DNA of 64,000 nucleotides from the NCBI GenBank assembly GCA_963803735.1, contig CAWDNV010000022.1:248001-312000 (forward strand), written 5' to 3'. The DNA comes from Palsa-189 sp963803735. GTDB taxonomy: Bacteria; Acidobacteriota; Terriglobia; Acidiferrales; UBA7541. Positions 42,208-50,903 of the stretch are shown here, piece by piece (position 1 is the first letter of the stretch; each line of letters begins with the position of its first letter). The position numbers and the translations under genes were made by a program. The notes beneath the pieces were generated by a model, which saw only the letters and a list, made by a program, of their open reading frames with translations, was not told the origin of the DNA and ran no database searches.

Positions 42208-43580
42208 TGATTTTTCGTTTCCATCGCGTGACTTTGTGACTGAAACGTCGCCATTTTGCCCGGGTTGAGCAGACCCTTGGGATCGTACCGTTGCTTAGTG
42301 AGAAGCTGAATGTTGTCCGCCCTGTAGCGCCCGCCCCCTTCAACGTTATTCACGTGGGGATTCGCGACAAAAACGCCGATCCCGCGGCAGAAATCAATCA
42401 TTTCGTTGAGCCGTTCTTCACTGACGAAATAAACGACCGGAATCGCGCCGGGGATGACTTGTCCCGCGCCATTCTTCATAAATTCCATATGAAACAGAAT
42501 CTCTTTGCCAAACCGCTCCTTCAATTGCCGGAACTGCTCGCGCACAGTAACCGGATCGAATCCACACTGGAGGTAGGTGTAAGCGTCGTCCGCCGTCATG
42601 GCCCAAAGTGTGGTGTGATTCCACGTGTAGTCGGAAAGAAGCGGGCGCGTTCGCAACCCATAATACGCGCCCGAGTAGGTGACTTTGCCGCCCGATTGCC
42701 TGGCTGCGGTTTCGAGCGCAGAGAGTTGCTCAGTGGCGATCATAAAAAAGATCAACGATTTTTCTTCGGGCGCGTACTGCCTCACGGGAGTGAAGAAGGA
42801 AGGAATCGGCCATTCGAATGTGGTGACGAGACGCTTGGTCCAGCTTGGATTCGTGGCGACTCTCTCGCTGAAGTCGAAGGCCGCGTCGAAGGAGCCGAAA
42901 GCCACCACGCATTGCGACCAGTCCACAGCAGGAGCAAGTGCAAGCCAGATGCGCGTGATGATGCCATTAGTGCCCCATGCATGCAGGATTTCGTGGACCG
43001 CTTCGCCTTCGTGAAAGACGATCCGAGGTTCTGGCTCCATCGTTACGACTTCCAGCGCGCGGACGGTATTGAAATCCCTTAGATTTCCATTGGCCACTGA
43101 GCCAATGCCCCCAGACCCGCCGCCGAGAAAGCCTCCGAGCGAAGCCTTCACAATCGTCGAAGGGTAGCAGCGAAGCTCCCAACCGCATTTGTGGGCCTCG
43201 TTTTCGAGAACGCCCAACCGCACTCCGGGTTCGCAAACAGCGACTCCATCTGGCTGGATAGCTTCGATTCTATCCATGCGCATCAGGTCGAGGATGACTC
43301 CGCCGTGCAGTGGAATAGCCTGGCCGTAATTTCCTGTCCCTGCCCCGCGGGTTGTGACCGCGATATCTCGTCCATGGCAATAGCGGAGTACCTTTTGTAT
43401 CTCCTGCTTATGGAGCGGCTGAACGACCACTTCACCCAGCTTGCCGTCGAGTTGCTTGCGGAGCACAGGCGAGTACCAGTAGAAATCGCGCGAGAGCTGT
43501 TCGACGACGCCTGGCTCGGTCACTACGCGCGCTTCTTCGCCGATGATGGAAGACAAGGCAGCGATATCCGTTGGATCCAT
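42204..43580 (-). CDS. FAD-binding oxidase (GlcD/PCMH type)
   Basis: Start at ATG 43580 (MDPTDIAALSSIIGEEA), 14 bp after the deaminase stop; an ATG at 43676 would overlap that gene. 458 residues. The PCMH flavin domain is clear: DIAVTTRGAGTGNYGQAIPLHGGVILDL and the later GGFLGGGSGGIGSVANGNLRDF. The C-terminal half is the FAD-oxidase C domain ending in RYDPKGLLNPGKMA. Relatives oxidise alpha-hydroxy acids or aldonolactones. Position after a deaminase and before an amidohydrolase suggests oxidation of a hydroxylated intermediate. Confidence 0.9.
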   Translation of the reverse strand: MDPTDIAALSSIIGEEARVVTEPGVVEQLSRDFYWYSPVLRKQLDGKLGEVVVQPLHKQEIQKVLRYCHGRDIAVTTRGAGTGNYGQAIPLHGGVILDLMRMDRIEAIQPDGVAVCEPGVRLGVLENEAHKCGWELRCYPSTIVKASLGGFLGGGSGGIGSVANGNLRDFNTVRALEVVTMEPEPRIVFHEGEAVHEILHAWGTNGIITRIWLALAPAVDWSQCVVAFGSFDAAFDFSERVATNPSWTKRLVTTFEWPIPSFFTPVRQYAPEEKSLIFFMIATEQLSALETAARQSGGKVTYSGAYYGLRTRPLLSDYTWNHTTLWAMTADDAYTYLQCGFDPVTVREQFRQLKERFGKEILFHMEFMKNGAGQVIPGAIPVVYFVSEERLNEMIDFCRGIGVFVANPHVNNVEGGGRYRADNIQLLTKQRYDPKGLLNPGKMATFQSQSHAMETKNQ

Positions 43581-43594
43581 GGTGCTCGAACAAC

Positions 43595-44134
43595 CTACGA
43601 TTTCGTTTGCTCCTTGCGCGTCGACCAGGAACGAAATGCCTTTTGCATTTTCGGATGCGTGAAAAGCATGACACACAACTCGCGGAGCACGGGCCCTTCA
43701 ACGATGCAATGCATGTCGGAGCGGCGCGCAACTTCCTTTGCGTCGATGAGGATCTGCCGGACGAAGCGGTTAGCGTCCGCAATGGTCGCACCATAGACCA
43801 CGCGATCGAGTTGTGCCCAGAGAGCATTGGCCATGCACATGGCACAGGGTTCGCATGTGGAATACATCGTATAGCCTGCAAGGGAGGGTTTTTTCAGCTT
43901 CTTGCAGGCTAGTCGGACAGTGCGCGTTTCACCGTGGGAGCTTGGATCGTTTTCCGCCATCACCGCATTTGTGGCAATCATCAACCGTTTGCCCGTCTTT
44001 GTGTTTACGATGAGGGCGCCGAAAGGTACCGGCCGGGAAGTCTTGAGCGTGCGCGCGGTGAATTCGCAGACCTCGTGCATGCGCTCTTCATCTACTGCTG
44101 TGACGCTTGTAGCAGCGATTGACACCATTTCCAT
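43595..44134 (-). CDS. Nucleobase/nucleoside deaminase (CDA fold), first gene of the orphan operon
   Basis: 179 residues. Zinc site SSHGETRTVRLACK (His-Gly-Glu rather than the His-Ala-Glu of GuaD) and STCEPCAMCMANALWAQLDRVVYG. The block VPFGALIVNTKTGKRLMIATN and the C-terminal EGPVLRELC are unlike GuaD, so it is a different deaminase of the tRNA-adenosine/guanine/cytosine deaminase group. It probably deaminates the substrate of the operon. ATG 44134 or Met19 (44080) may start it. It is divergent from the binding-protein gene at 44258; the 123-bp gap should hold both promoters. Confidence 0.88.
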   Translation of the reverse strand: MEMVSIAATSVTAVDEERMHEVCEFTARTLKTSRPVPFGALIVNTKTGKRLMIATNAVMAENDPSSHGETRTVRLACKKLKKPSLAGYTMYSTCEPCAMCMANALWAQLDRVVYGATIADANRFVRQILIDAKEVARRSDMHCIVEGPVLRELCVMLFTHPKMQKAFRSWSTRKEQTKS

Positions 44135-44257
44135 GGGCGTACGCTAGCACATCTCCCCGGTCACTCAACCCCACGAAAAGCTGATACAACCTATCGGGGA
44201 AGCCGTGATTTGCGCGCTAGTGAGCATGCTAAGCTGAAAGCCCTCTTGGGAACTAAA

Positions 44258-45247
44258 ATGGCACTAATTTCGCGCGGCTGTACATGCTTTCTTATCGTCA
44301 TGGCAACTGTTCTGTGCTCGGTCGGCTGCCAGCACGTGTCATCAAGTGAACCGGGCTTGACCAAGGTGACTCTTCAGGCAGACTGGTACCCCGAACCGGA
44401 ACACGGCGGTTTCTATACTGCACTTGTGAAGGGCTATTACAAAGACGAAGGGCTCGATGTCACGATCCAGCCGCTGGGTCCTTACCTGAGCGTAGACAAA
44501 CAAGTTTCGTCCGGCGGTGCGCAATTCGGCCTGGGAACTTCCGACCGTATTCTGGAAGCGATTGCCGACGGACAACCGGTCGTCGCCATCGCGGCAACGA
44601 TGCAGCGCGATCCGCAAGGCATAATGGTTCGAAAGAATTCTCCCATCCATTCGTTCGCCGATCTAAATGGTCACACGGTGGCGATCAAGACGGGTTCCAC
44701 GTGGTGGGAATACATCGAACGAAAATATCAATTAAACAGCGTGCACGAAGTTCCGGCCATGATGAACGTAGCAAACTTCATCGCGGACCCGAACTATGTG
44801 CAGCAAGCGTTCGCCACATCCGAGCCGTATTTCGCGCAAGAAGCTGGAGTTGAGACCAGGGTGCTGCTTACGAGCGATGCTGGGTACAATCCGTATCGCG
44901 TCATGTTCGTGACGCGTGACTATCTGCAGCAACATTCCGATGTGGTGGCCAAGTTTGTGCGGGCATCACTTCGCGGATGGCGTGAGTACCTGAATGATCC
45001 GGCGCCCGCTCACGCCTTAATTTCCAAGGCGAATCCGGCTGTGAAGCCGGATTGGATACAGTTCAGCTGGCAAGCTCTACGTGATGGCCACTTCGTCACT
45101 GGCGACGATTCGACCGGAGCGCAGCTGGGACAAATGACACCGGAACGCTGGGCCACGATGTATAAGCAGCTTTCCGACCTAAAATTAATTGACAAACCAT
45201 TCGACCCTGCCACCGCTTATACTCTGCAATTCGTAGCGCGGGAGTGA
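44258..45247 (+). CDS. NMT1/THI5-like ABC substrate-binding lipoprotein
   Basis: The start is placed at ATG 44258 (MALISRGCTCFLIVM); an upstream GTG at 44210 has no signal peptide ahead. 329 residues. Lipobox VLCSVGCQHV makes it a lipoprotein. The binding-domain pattern is VTLQADWYPEPEHGGFYTALVKGYYKDEGLDVTIQPLG, then SGGAQFGLGTSDRILEAIADGQPVVAIAATMQ and FADLNGHTVAIK. This group includes ThiY (formylaminopyrimidine), SsuA and TauA. It is the likely partner of the fused ATPase-permease at 38154. The pyrimidine-binding option fits the neighbourhood but is unproven. Confidence 0.9.
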   Translation: MALISRGCTCFLIVMATVLCSVGCQHVSSSEPGLTKVTLQADWYPEPEHGGFYTALVKGYYKDEGLDVTIQPLGPYLSVDKQVSSGGAQFGLGTSDRILEAIADGQPVVAIAATMQRDPQGIMVRKNSPIHSFADLNGHTVAIKTGSTWWEYIERKYQLNSVHEVPAMMNVANFIADPNYVQQAFATSEPYFAQEAGVETRVLLTSDAGYNPYRVMFVTRDYLQQHSDVVAKFVRASLRGWREYLNDPAPAHALISKANPAVKPDWIQFSWQALRDGHFVTGDDSTGAQLGQMTPERWATMYKQLSDLKLIDKPFDPATAYTLQFVARE

Positions 45248-45315
45248 CGCTGCCTGATTGCCGAAACTAGAAGTGGATGCCGACAACATAGCAACAGGAA
45301 GCACCCGTTGTGCTG

Positions 45316-46902
45316 ATGCGAACGCGGCGTCCTAATTTCTACGCTAGCGCTCCGGTTTGGTTTCTCTTTTGGTCTTTGTCTCCAGCTTACGCCCAGACGA
45401 CCACCCCTCCCTCGAATCGTGCCCGAACTCCCGAGCAGCGCGCCGCACGCGCTTTTGCAAAGGTTCGCGCCAATCCACTTGCACTACGGGCCTTTCTTGC
45501 GCGCATGCCCAAAGGCGGCGATCTGCACAATCATCTGGATGGAGCCGTATACGCAGAATCGAGAATTCGAACCGGTGCGCAAGACGGTCTGTGTGTAGCG
45601 CTCGAAGGACTTTCTTTCGGGAAACCGGAGCGCCTGACGCAAGGCGATCCCCCCAATCCCGTCTGCGCCGATGGTCGGGTCCCGGTCGCACAGGCTTTTC
45701 GCGACCAGCACTTATATGACGCGATCGTTGACGCCTTCTCGATGCGCGGTTTCGTGCCCGTGCCTGGGCGCACCGGTCACGACCATTTCTTCGACACTTT
45801 TGCGAAATTCGTAGGCACAGACTCACCGCATATCGGCGAATGGCTGGACGAGATCGCCACTCGCGCCGCCGCGCAGAATGAACAGTATCTAGAAATCATG
45901 CCCACGCTCGATTTCACTCACACGGCTGCAATTGCCAAACAAATCGGTTGGCGTGAGGATTTGGCCGGGCTTCGCGGCGATTTGCTTGCCGCGGGATTGC
46001 GCGACGACATTGCCGTCGCTCGCGCCGTTCTCGATAACGCTGAAAATCTGCGCCGCTCGCGTGAACGTTGCGGCCAAACGGATGAGGCTGCCGCCTGCAA
46101 AGTTCAAATGCGCTACGTGTATCAAGTGCTTCGGGGGTTTCCAAAGGAGCAGGTCTTTGCTCAGACGCTGCTCGGCTTTGAAATCGCCGCTGCTGATCCG
46201 CGCGTTGTGGGCGTCAATTTCGTAATGCCGGAAGACGGCGCCGTCTCCATGGCTGATTACGAAACGCACATACGCATGATTGGCTTCCTGCATGATATCT
46301 ATCCGCGGGTTCACATCAGCCTGCATGCGGGCGAACTTGCCCCCGGCCTGGTGCCGCCCGAAGGGCTTTGCTGTCATATCCGACTCGCGGTCGAGCAGGC
46401 GCACGCCGAGCGCATCGGCCACGGCGTCGACGTTATGTACGAAGAGCGTCCCTACGAGCTACTAAAAGAAATGGCGCAGAAACACGTAATGGTGGAGATC
46501 AACCTTACGAGCAATGACGTGATTCTTGGTGTTAGCGGCAAGGAGCATCCGTTGACACTTTATCGCCAGTATGGCGTTCCTGTGGCGCTTTCCACCGACG
46601 ACGAAGGCGTCTCCCGCATCGATATTACGCACGAGTACGTCCGCGCTGCCGAAACTTATGGTCTGACCTACTCGGACCTGAAGCAGATGGCGCGCACAAG
46701 CCTGGAACACAGTTTCCTGCCCGGCGTGAGTTTGTGGAGCGCGAAGGACATATTTGCGCACGCACTCGCGGCTTGCTCGGCGGATTCGCTCGGCGCCGAC
46801 AAGCCTTCGAGCGCCTGCGTGGCATTCTTGAAGACCAGCGAAAAAGCGCAGCAGCAGTGGGAACTCGAGCGACGCTTCCGCGAGTTTGAATCGAGTTTCT
46901 GA
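45316..46902 (+). CDS. Exported adenosine deaminase-like protein (ADGF-type)
   Basis: 528 residues from ATG 45316 (GTG 45310 also possible). A signal peptide (FYASAPVWFLFWSLSPAYAQ) indicates export. Adenosine deaminase motifs are MPKGGDLHNHLDGAVY (metal HxH), HISLHAGELAPG, ERIGHGVDVM, VMVEINLTSNDVI and STDDEGVSR (Asp-Asp). The long N-terminal arm and SNDVI variant resemble ADGF/CECR1-like secreted deaminases rather than short cytoplasmic Add. It could convert extracellular adenosine to inosine before uptake by NupC. It ends 4 bp before the convergent urate oxidase gene. Confidence 0.9.
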   Translation: MRTRRPNFYASAPVWFLFWSLSPAYAQTTTPPSNRARTPEQRAARAFAKVRANPLALRAFLARMPKGGDLHNHLDGAVYAESRIRTGAQDGLCVALEGLSFGKPERLTQGDPPNPVCADGRVPVAQAFRDQHLYDAIVDAFSMRGFVPVPGRTGHDHFFDTFAKFVGTDSPHIGEWLDEIATRAAAQNEQYLEIMPTLDFTHTAAIAKQIGWREDLAGLRGDLLAAGLRDDIAVARAVLDNAENLRRSRERCGQTDEAAACKVQMRYVYQVLRGFPKEQVFAQTLLGFEIAAADPRVVGVNFVMPEDGAVSMADYETHIRMIGFLHDIYPRVHISLHAGELAPGLVPPEGLCCHIRLAVEQAHAERIGHGVDVMYEERPYELLKEMAQKHVMVEINLTSNDVILGVSGKEHPLTLYRQYGVPVALSTDDEGVSRIDITHEYVRAAETYGLTYSDLKQMARTSLEHSFLPGVSLWSAKDIFAHALAACSADSLGADKPSSACVAFLKTSEKAQQQWELERRFREFESSF

Positions 46903-46906
46903 ATCG

Positions 46907-47722
46907 TCAGGCGTAGTACACGAGATGAGCGGTGATGCCTCCCGCGAGAATCAGCGCGGAAAGAATCAGCCAGTTGTAGCTGCTGCCGTAAGTTCCAGGG
47001 AAGTGATTGCTGATCATGATGAAGATCACAGGGAGCGTCATGTATGTATTGTGGACTGTGCGCGCTTTCGCGCGAGCGCCCAAGGTCATATCGGGCTCGC
47101 GGCCCTGTTTGACGGCCGCGAGCATCTTGCGAGATGCAGGCAATATACGTGCCCAAACGTTCGCGCTCATGATCGTGCCAAAGAGCGCGCCTATATGGAT
47201 ATATGCGGCGCGGCCGCTCAGCAGATGCGTTAAGCCATACGCTAGCCCCGCGATTAGAACGTAGCAGATCGCTCCCGAAACAAGCGGAATACGGCCGAGC
47301 GACGAAACCCAGATCAGGTCGTACACAATCCAGCCGACGATAAGCGTCCCGATACCGATCGCGATGCCCGCGCCCATGCTGATTTGCGAGACGCTGGAAT
47401 CGAGCAATAAGCCATCGGAATAGTAGAGCAGTCCCAGCAGGAGGAAGCCGGAAATCCAAGTCAGGAGCGCTTCCCAGCGGAACCAATGCAGTTTTGTGGG
47501 CAGCAATTTGGGAGTGGATTGACGCTCGGCGATGGAAAATCCGCCGCTGTGGACCATCCAGACTTGAGCGGGCCCGCCGTCCGAGCGCGGATTCTGTTCC
47601 GCCTCGTTCAGGCGCAGGTCGAGCTTAGTGAAGTAGTAAGTTTGGCCTATCCAAAGTATGGCCACGAAGACGTGGATCCAGCGGAGGATGAGGTTTGACC
47701 ATTCGCTGACTTCGGGCGGCAT
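46907..47722 (-). CDS. puuD: PuuD-type membrane urate oxidase, cytochrome c domain absent
   Basis: 271 residues with about eight helices. The DUF989 pattern is RWIHVFVAILWIGQTYYFTKLDL, VWMVHSGGFSIAERQSTPKLLPTKLHWFRWEALLTWISGF, GTIMSANVWARILPASRKMLAAVKQG and TYMTLPVIFIMISNHFPGTY. Characterised PuuD proteins carry a C-terminal cytochrome c domain; here the gene ends right after the membrane part. It lies 3 bp after HIU hydrolase in a urate-degradation operon, which supports urate to 5-hydroxyisourate. Electrons must go to a separate acceptor. Membrane helices and the operon make the call firm; the redox partner is unknown. Confidence 0.9.
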   Translation of the reverse strand: MPPEVSEWSNLILRWIHVFVAILWIGQTYYFTKLDLRLNEAEQNPRSDGGPAQVWMVHSGGFSIAERQSTPKLLPTKLHWFRWEALLTWISGFLLLGLLYYSDGLLLDSSVSQISMGAGIAIGIGTLIVGWIVYDLIWVSSLGRIPLVSGAICYVLIAGLAYGLTHLLSGRAAYIHIGALFGTIMSANVWARILPASRKMLAAVKQGREPDMTLGARAKARTVHNTYMTLPVIFIMISNHFPGTYGSSYNWLILSALILAGGITAHLVYYA

Positions 47723-47725
47723 CCG

Positions 47726-48067
47726 TTAGCTACCCCGATAAGTGGTATAGCCCCAAGGGCTCAGCAGCAGCGGCACATGATAGTGCTCGCTGGGATTGCG
47801 CACTTCGAAGGTGACGCTGACTTCGGAATAAAGGGTCTCGAGATCTTGTGCGCGAAAGTAAGCGGCAGCATCGAAACGCAATCGGTAAGTACCGCGCTGA
47901 AACGGCACGTCGGAGGGAATCAAATTGCCGGCGCGGCCGTTTTCATCCGTAGTGGCATCGGCAAGACGCGTCCAGTTGTCTCCTGCACGTACCTCCAGCG
48001 AGAGAGATATGCCCACGGCAGGACGGCCGCGGGCGGTGTCAAGAACGTGAGTGGATACGCCGCTCAA
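47726..48067 (-). CDS. uraH: 5-Hydroxyisourate hydrolase (transthyretin-like)
   Basis: 113 residues. The N-terminal LSTHVLDTARGRPAVGI-like VSTHVLDTARGRPA with the catalytic His, the mid block TDENGRAGNLI, YFRAQDLETLYSEVSVTFEV, HYHVPLLLSPWGYTTYRGS, and the C-terminal YRGS signature show a true HIU hydrolase and not a transthyretin. Converts 5-hydroxyisourate to OHCU. It is second in the uraD-uraH-puuD leftward operon. Confidence 0.97.
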   Translation of the reverse strand: MSGVSTHVLDTARGRPAVGISLSLEVRAGDNWTRLADATTDENGRAGNLIPSDVPFQRGTYRLRFDAAAYFRAQDLETLYSEVSVTFEVRNPSEHYHVPLLLSPWGYTTYRGS

Positions 48068-48110
48068 AATTCTCCAGAATTACTCTCCTCGGCTCTAGCG
48101 AGATCCTCTT

Positions 48111-48647
48111 CTACCGCGCCTCGGCACCCAGCAGCTTTTCAAGACGCAGGTGCGTGATCCGGCGCTGCTCTTCCGTCGCGATAGTCAATTCGGCGGAGGC
48201 GTCATTCTGAAGACGCCGTTCAAGAATGGCAAGCATCTCCTCGGCCGTTTTGCCCGTGGCGCAAACGATAAAGATGTATCCGAAGCGCTGCCGGTAAGCG
48301 CGATTGCCCGCGCTCAGCCGCACCAAGACGTCTGCCGAGTTGTGCTGAGCCCCGGATTGCTCCTCGGCCGACCAGCGGCTCGAGATTTGCTGGCCCGCTT
48401 CGGACTTGATGTGCTTTTCGGCCGCTTTTTCGCCGATTTGGGGATGCCGCGAGAACGCCTCGAGCCAGTCTTCGCTGCCCATGCTGCGCCATATTTCGTC
48501 GGCCGCCGCAAAAAGCTCGGCGACGCTGCCGAAGGGCCGTCGAGCCACTAAGCCCTGCACCCAACGCGAGGCCCCGCAGCACGCTAGTAATTCGGCTTCT
48601 GCTTCCATGGCAGGGAGAGCATTCAGACGCTTCAGGGCATTTTCCAT
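48111..48647 (-). CDS. uraD: OHCU decarboxylase
   Basis: Start at ATG 48647 (MENALKRLNALPAMEAEAEL) gives 178 residues, the usual length; an ATG at 48704 adds a basic leader. The catalytic His lies in FSRHPQIGEK, and the surrounding SMGSEDWLEAFS, GQQISSRWSAEEQSGA and FGYIFIVCATGKTAEEMLAILERRLQND blocks are diagnostic. Produces (S)-allantoin from OHCU, giving stereospecific flux into the allantoin pathway. First gene of the leftward urate operon and divergent from allantoate amidohydrolase. Confidence 0.96.
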   Translation of the reverse strand: MENALKRLNALPAMEAEAELLACCGASRWVQGLVARRPFGSVAELFAAADEIWRSMGSEDWLEAFSRHPQIGEKAAEKHIKSEAGQQISSRWSAEEQSGAQHNSADVLVRLSAGNRAYRQRFGYIFIVCATGKTAEEMLAILERRLQNDASAELTIATEEQRRITHLRLEKLLGAEAR

Positions 48648-48808
48648 CGCGAGCGTAGGATTGTAGCGGAAAGTGGCCGCTTTTCGGCGCCGACGGCAGC
48701 ACATGCAGAGATAGGAGACAGAACCGAACCGTCATGCCGAGCGTAAAAGAAGCGATCTGATAGCGCGAATGGCCGACAAATGTTACAACGACAAGTCCGA
48801 TTCGACTC

Positions 48809-50038
48809 ATGGTTCACACTGTAAAGCCGGACGAAATCATTGCCCGCTGCAAAGCGATAGCGGAGTTGAGCGAGCAGCCAGGCTGCACCACGCGTACCTT
48901 TCTATCGCTGCCGATGCGGGAAGTGCACCGCATCCTTCGAGTTTGGATGGAATCGCTGGGTATAAGCGGTTCCGTGGACGCGGCGGGCAATTTGCGAGGT
49001 TACTACGCGGGGATCCATCCGAACGCCCCACGGCTGCTCATTGGCTCCCATCTTGACACCGTTCCCTGCGCTGGCGCTTTCGATGGAGTCCTGGGAGTGG
49101 TACTGGGCATTGCGGTCCTCGAAAGCCTCAACGGACGGCGGCTGCCGTTTGCGATCGAGATCATCGGCTTTTCCGAAGAAGAGGGCGTGCGGTTTGGTGT
49201 GCCGTTCATCGGAAGCCGGGCGCTGATCGGGACTGTAGACGCTGTGCTACTGGAGAGGAAGGACGCTCACGGCCGCACGGTGGCTCAGGCAATTCGAGAC
49301 TTCGGTCTGGATCCATCCAGGATGTCCGAGGCAATCTTAAAGGAGCCGGTTCTGGGTTACCTCGAGTTCCATATCGAACAGGGGCCGGTGCTCGATGAAC
49401 TCAGTTTGCCGCTTGGCGTGGTGGAAGCCATTGCCGGGCAGACGCAAGCGCGCGTATCCTTTCGCGGGCGGCCAAATCATGCGGGCACTACGCCGATGCA
49501 TTTGAGGCACGACGCAGTGGCCGCGATGGCGGAATGGATTTTGGCCGTCGAGAGTGAAGCTCGTGCTACGCCGGGTCTGGTGGCGACGGTCGGCCAGGTG
49601 GAAGCGCTTCCAGGAGCAAGCAATGTGATTGCGGGCGAAGCCCGCGCCAGCCTGGATGTCCGCCACGCGAGTGACGCGCAGCGGACTGCGGGTGTGGATC
49701 GAATCCTCTCAGCAGGCAGGGACATCGCTGAGCGGCGCGGGCTGAAATTCGAATGTTCCGTGACGCAGGACCAACAGACCGTCGCGTGCGATCCGAATTT
49801 AGTTCTCGCAATGGAGAAGGCAGTGGCTCGCGCCAGTTTCCCCCTCCAGCGCATGACCAGCGGCGCAGGCCACGATGCCATGATCCTGGCGCAGAAAGTG
49901 CCCGTGGCGATGCTCTTTCTTCGCAGTCCCGGCGGGATCAGCCATCATCCCGATGAAGGGGTTCTCCCCGACGATGTCGCGGCGGCCGTGAACACTGGCC
50001 TGCGTTTCCTTGAAGAGTTGGAGAAACTGCATGCCTGA
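48809..50038 (+). CDS. allC: Allantoate amidohydrolase (M20/M28 metallo-hydrolase)
   Basis: 409 residues. Bimetal site blocks are LLIGSHLDTVPCAGAFDGVLGV, IGFSEEEGVRFGVPFIGSRAL, GYLEFHIEQGPVLDE and GAGHDAMILA, with a dimerisation insert GRPNHAGTTPMHLRHDA. The EEGVRF form fits allantoate/N-carbamoyl amino acid amidohydrolases. Context (uraD on one side, ureidoglycine aminohydrolase on the other) points to allantoate to (S)-ureidoglycine, ammonia and carbon dioxide. First gene of the rightward ureide operon. Confidence 0.93.
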   Translation: MVHTVKPDEIIARCKAIAELSEQPGCTTRTFLSLPMREVHRILRVWMESLGISGSVDAAGNLRGYYAGIHPNAPRLLIGSHLDTVPCAGAFDGVLGVVLGIAVLESLNGRRLPFAIEIIGFSEEEGVRFGVPFIGSRALIGTVDAVLLERKDAHGRTVAQAIRDFGLDPSRMSEAILKEPVLGYLEFHIEQGPVLDELSLPLGVVEAIAGQTQARVSFRGRPNHAGTTPMHLRHDAVAAMAEWILAVESEARATPGLVATVGQVEALPGASNVIAGEARASLDVRHASDAQRTAGVDRILSAGRDIAERRGLKFECSVTQDQQTVACDPNLVLAMEKAVARASFPLQRMTSGAGHDAMILAQKVPVAMLFLRSPGGISHHPDEGVLPDDVAAAVNTGLRFLEELEKLHA

Positions 50039-50057
50039 GAGGCGAGTGAAATCATCA

Positions 50058-50873
50058 ATGAACGAGGCGCCACCTACTCAAGACAAGGCATTGCACGACC
50101 TCGGGCAAACTCGAAGCTCGCTGCAAGCCGATCACGCGCTCTTGACACCGGATTCGTTTGTACGCGCTCCCCTGCCAGGAATGGAGCGCGCGTCGGCAAT
50201 CGTTCATACCGGCCCGGCGATCGGAGCGGCTTTCACCCAATACACTGCCGAGATCGAACCTGGTGGCGCGCTCGGGCCCACCGAGGCACAACGTTTCCTT
50301 TTTGTCCTCGAAGGGAAAGTGCAACTCGAAGCATCAGGCGGGAAACACGTGCTCGCCAAAGGCGGCTATGCGTACTTGCCAGCGGCCGAGCCGTCGTCAG
50401 TTCGCGCGCCAGAAGCGGCGCGGATTGCGGTGATTGAAAAGGTATATCAGCCATTAAGTGGGCCACCAGGTGCGGCACAAACCGATGGAAAAAAAGGAGG
50501 GCGGCCGGGTATCCGTACGCCGGATGTACTGATCGGAGACGAAAGTTCAATCGCGCCTCAGGCTTTTATGGGGGATGAATCGCTACTGGTTCGCGCTCTC
50601 CTGCCGGACGACCCCGCATTCGATTTTGCGGTGAACACAATGACGTATCAGCCCGGCGCCGCGCTTCCTATGGTCGAGTCACACATCATGGAGCATGGAC
50701 TCCTCATGCTCGAAGGCGAGGGCATCTACCGGCTGGGTGACCGCTGGTATCCCGTCGCCGCCGGCGATTTCATCTGGATGGCTCCGTATTGCCTGCAGTG
50801 GTTCGGTGCCCTGGGAAAAGTGCCCGCCAAATATCTCATTTACAAGCCGTGGAATCGCCATCCTCTGGGTTAA
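50058..50873 (+). CDS. allE: (S)-Ureidoglycine aminohydrolase (bicupin)
   Basis: Start at ATG 50058, 20 bp after the allC stop with GAGAGG nearby; an ATG at 50031 overlapping allC is also possible. 271 residues, two cupin domains. N-terminal pattern HALLTPDSFVRAPLPGME and GAAFTQYTAEIEPGG, and C-terminal SHIMEHGLLMLEGEGIYRLGDRWYPVAAGDFIWMAPYCLQWFGALGKVPAKYLIYKPWNR with the manganese ligands in VESHIMEHG, agree with YlbA/UGHY. A Lys/Gly-rich linker (about 148-165) is longer than usual. Releases ammonia from ureidoglycine to give (S)-ureidoglycolate. Confidence 0.93.
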   Translation: MNEAPPTQDKALHDLGQTRSSLQADHALLTPDSFVRAPLPGMERASAIVHTGPAIGAAFTQYTAEIEPGGALGPTEAQRFLFVLEGKVQLEASGGKHVLAKGGYAYLPAAEPSSVRAPEAARIAVIEKVYQPLSGPPGAAQTDGKKGGRPGIRTPDVLIGDESSIAPQAFMGDESLLVRALLPDDPAFDFAVNTMTYQPGAALPMVESHIMEHGLLMLEGEGIYRLGDRWYPVAAGDFIWMAPYCLQWFGALGKVPAKYLIYKPWNRHPLG

Positions 50874-50903
50874 CTCCTCCACGAAATAAAACGCGGACAC
50901 GCC

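Noticed and set aside
46668..47486. Minus-strand frame overlapping the adenosine deaminase and puuD genes
   Set aside because: It overlaps puuD in another phase and the 3' end of the deaminase gene; the translation is Arg/Ser-rich and has no motif.
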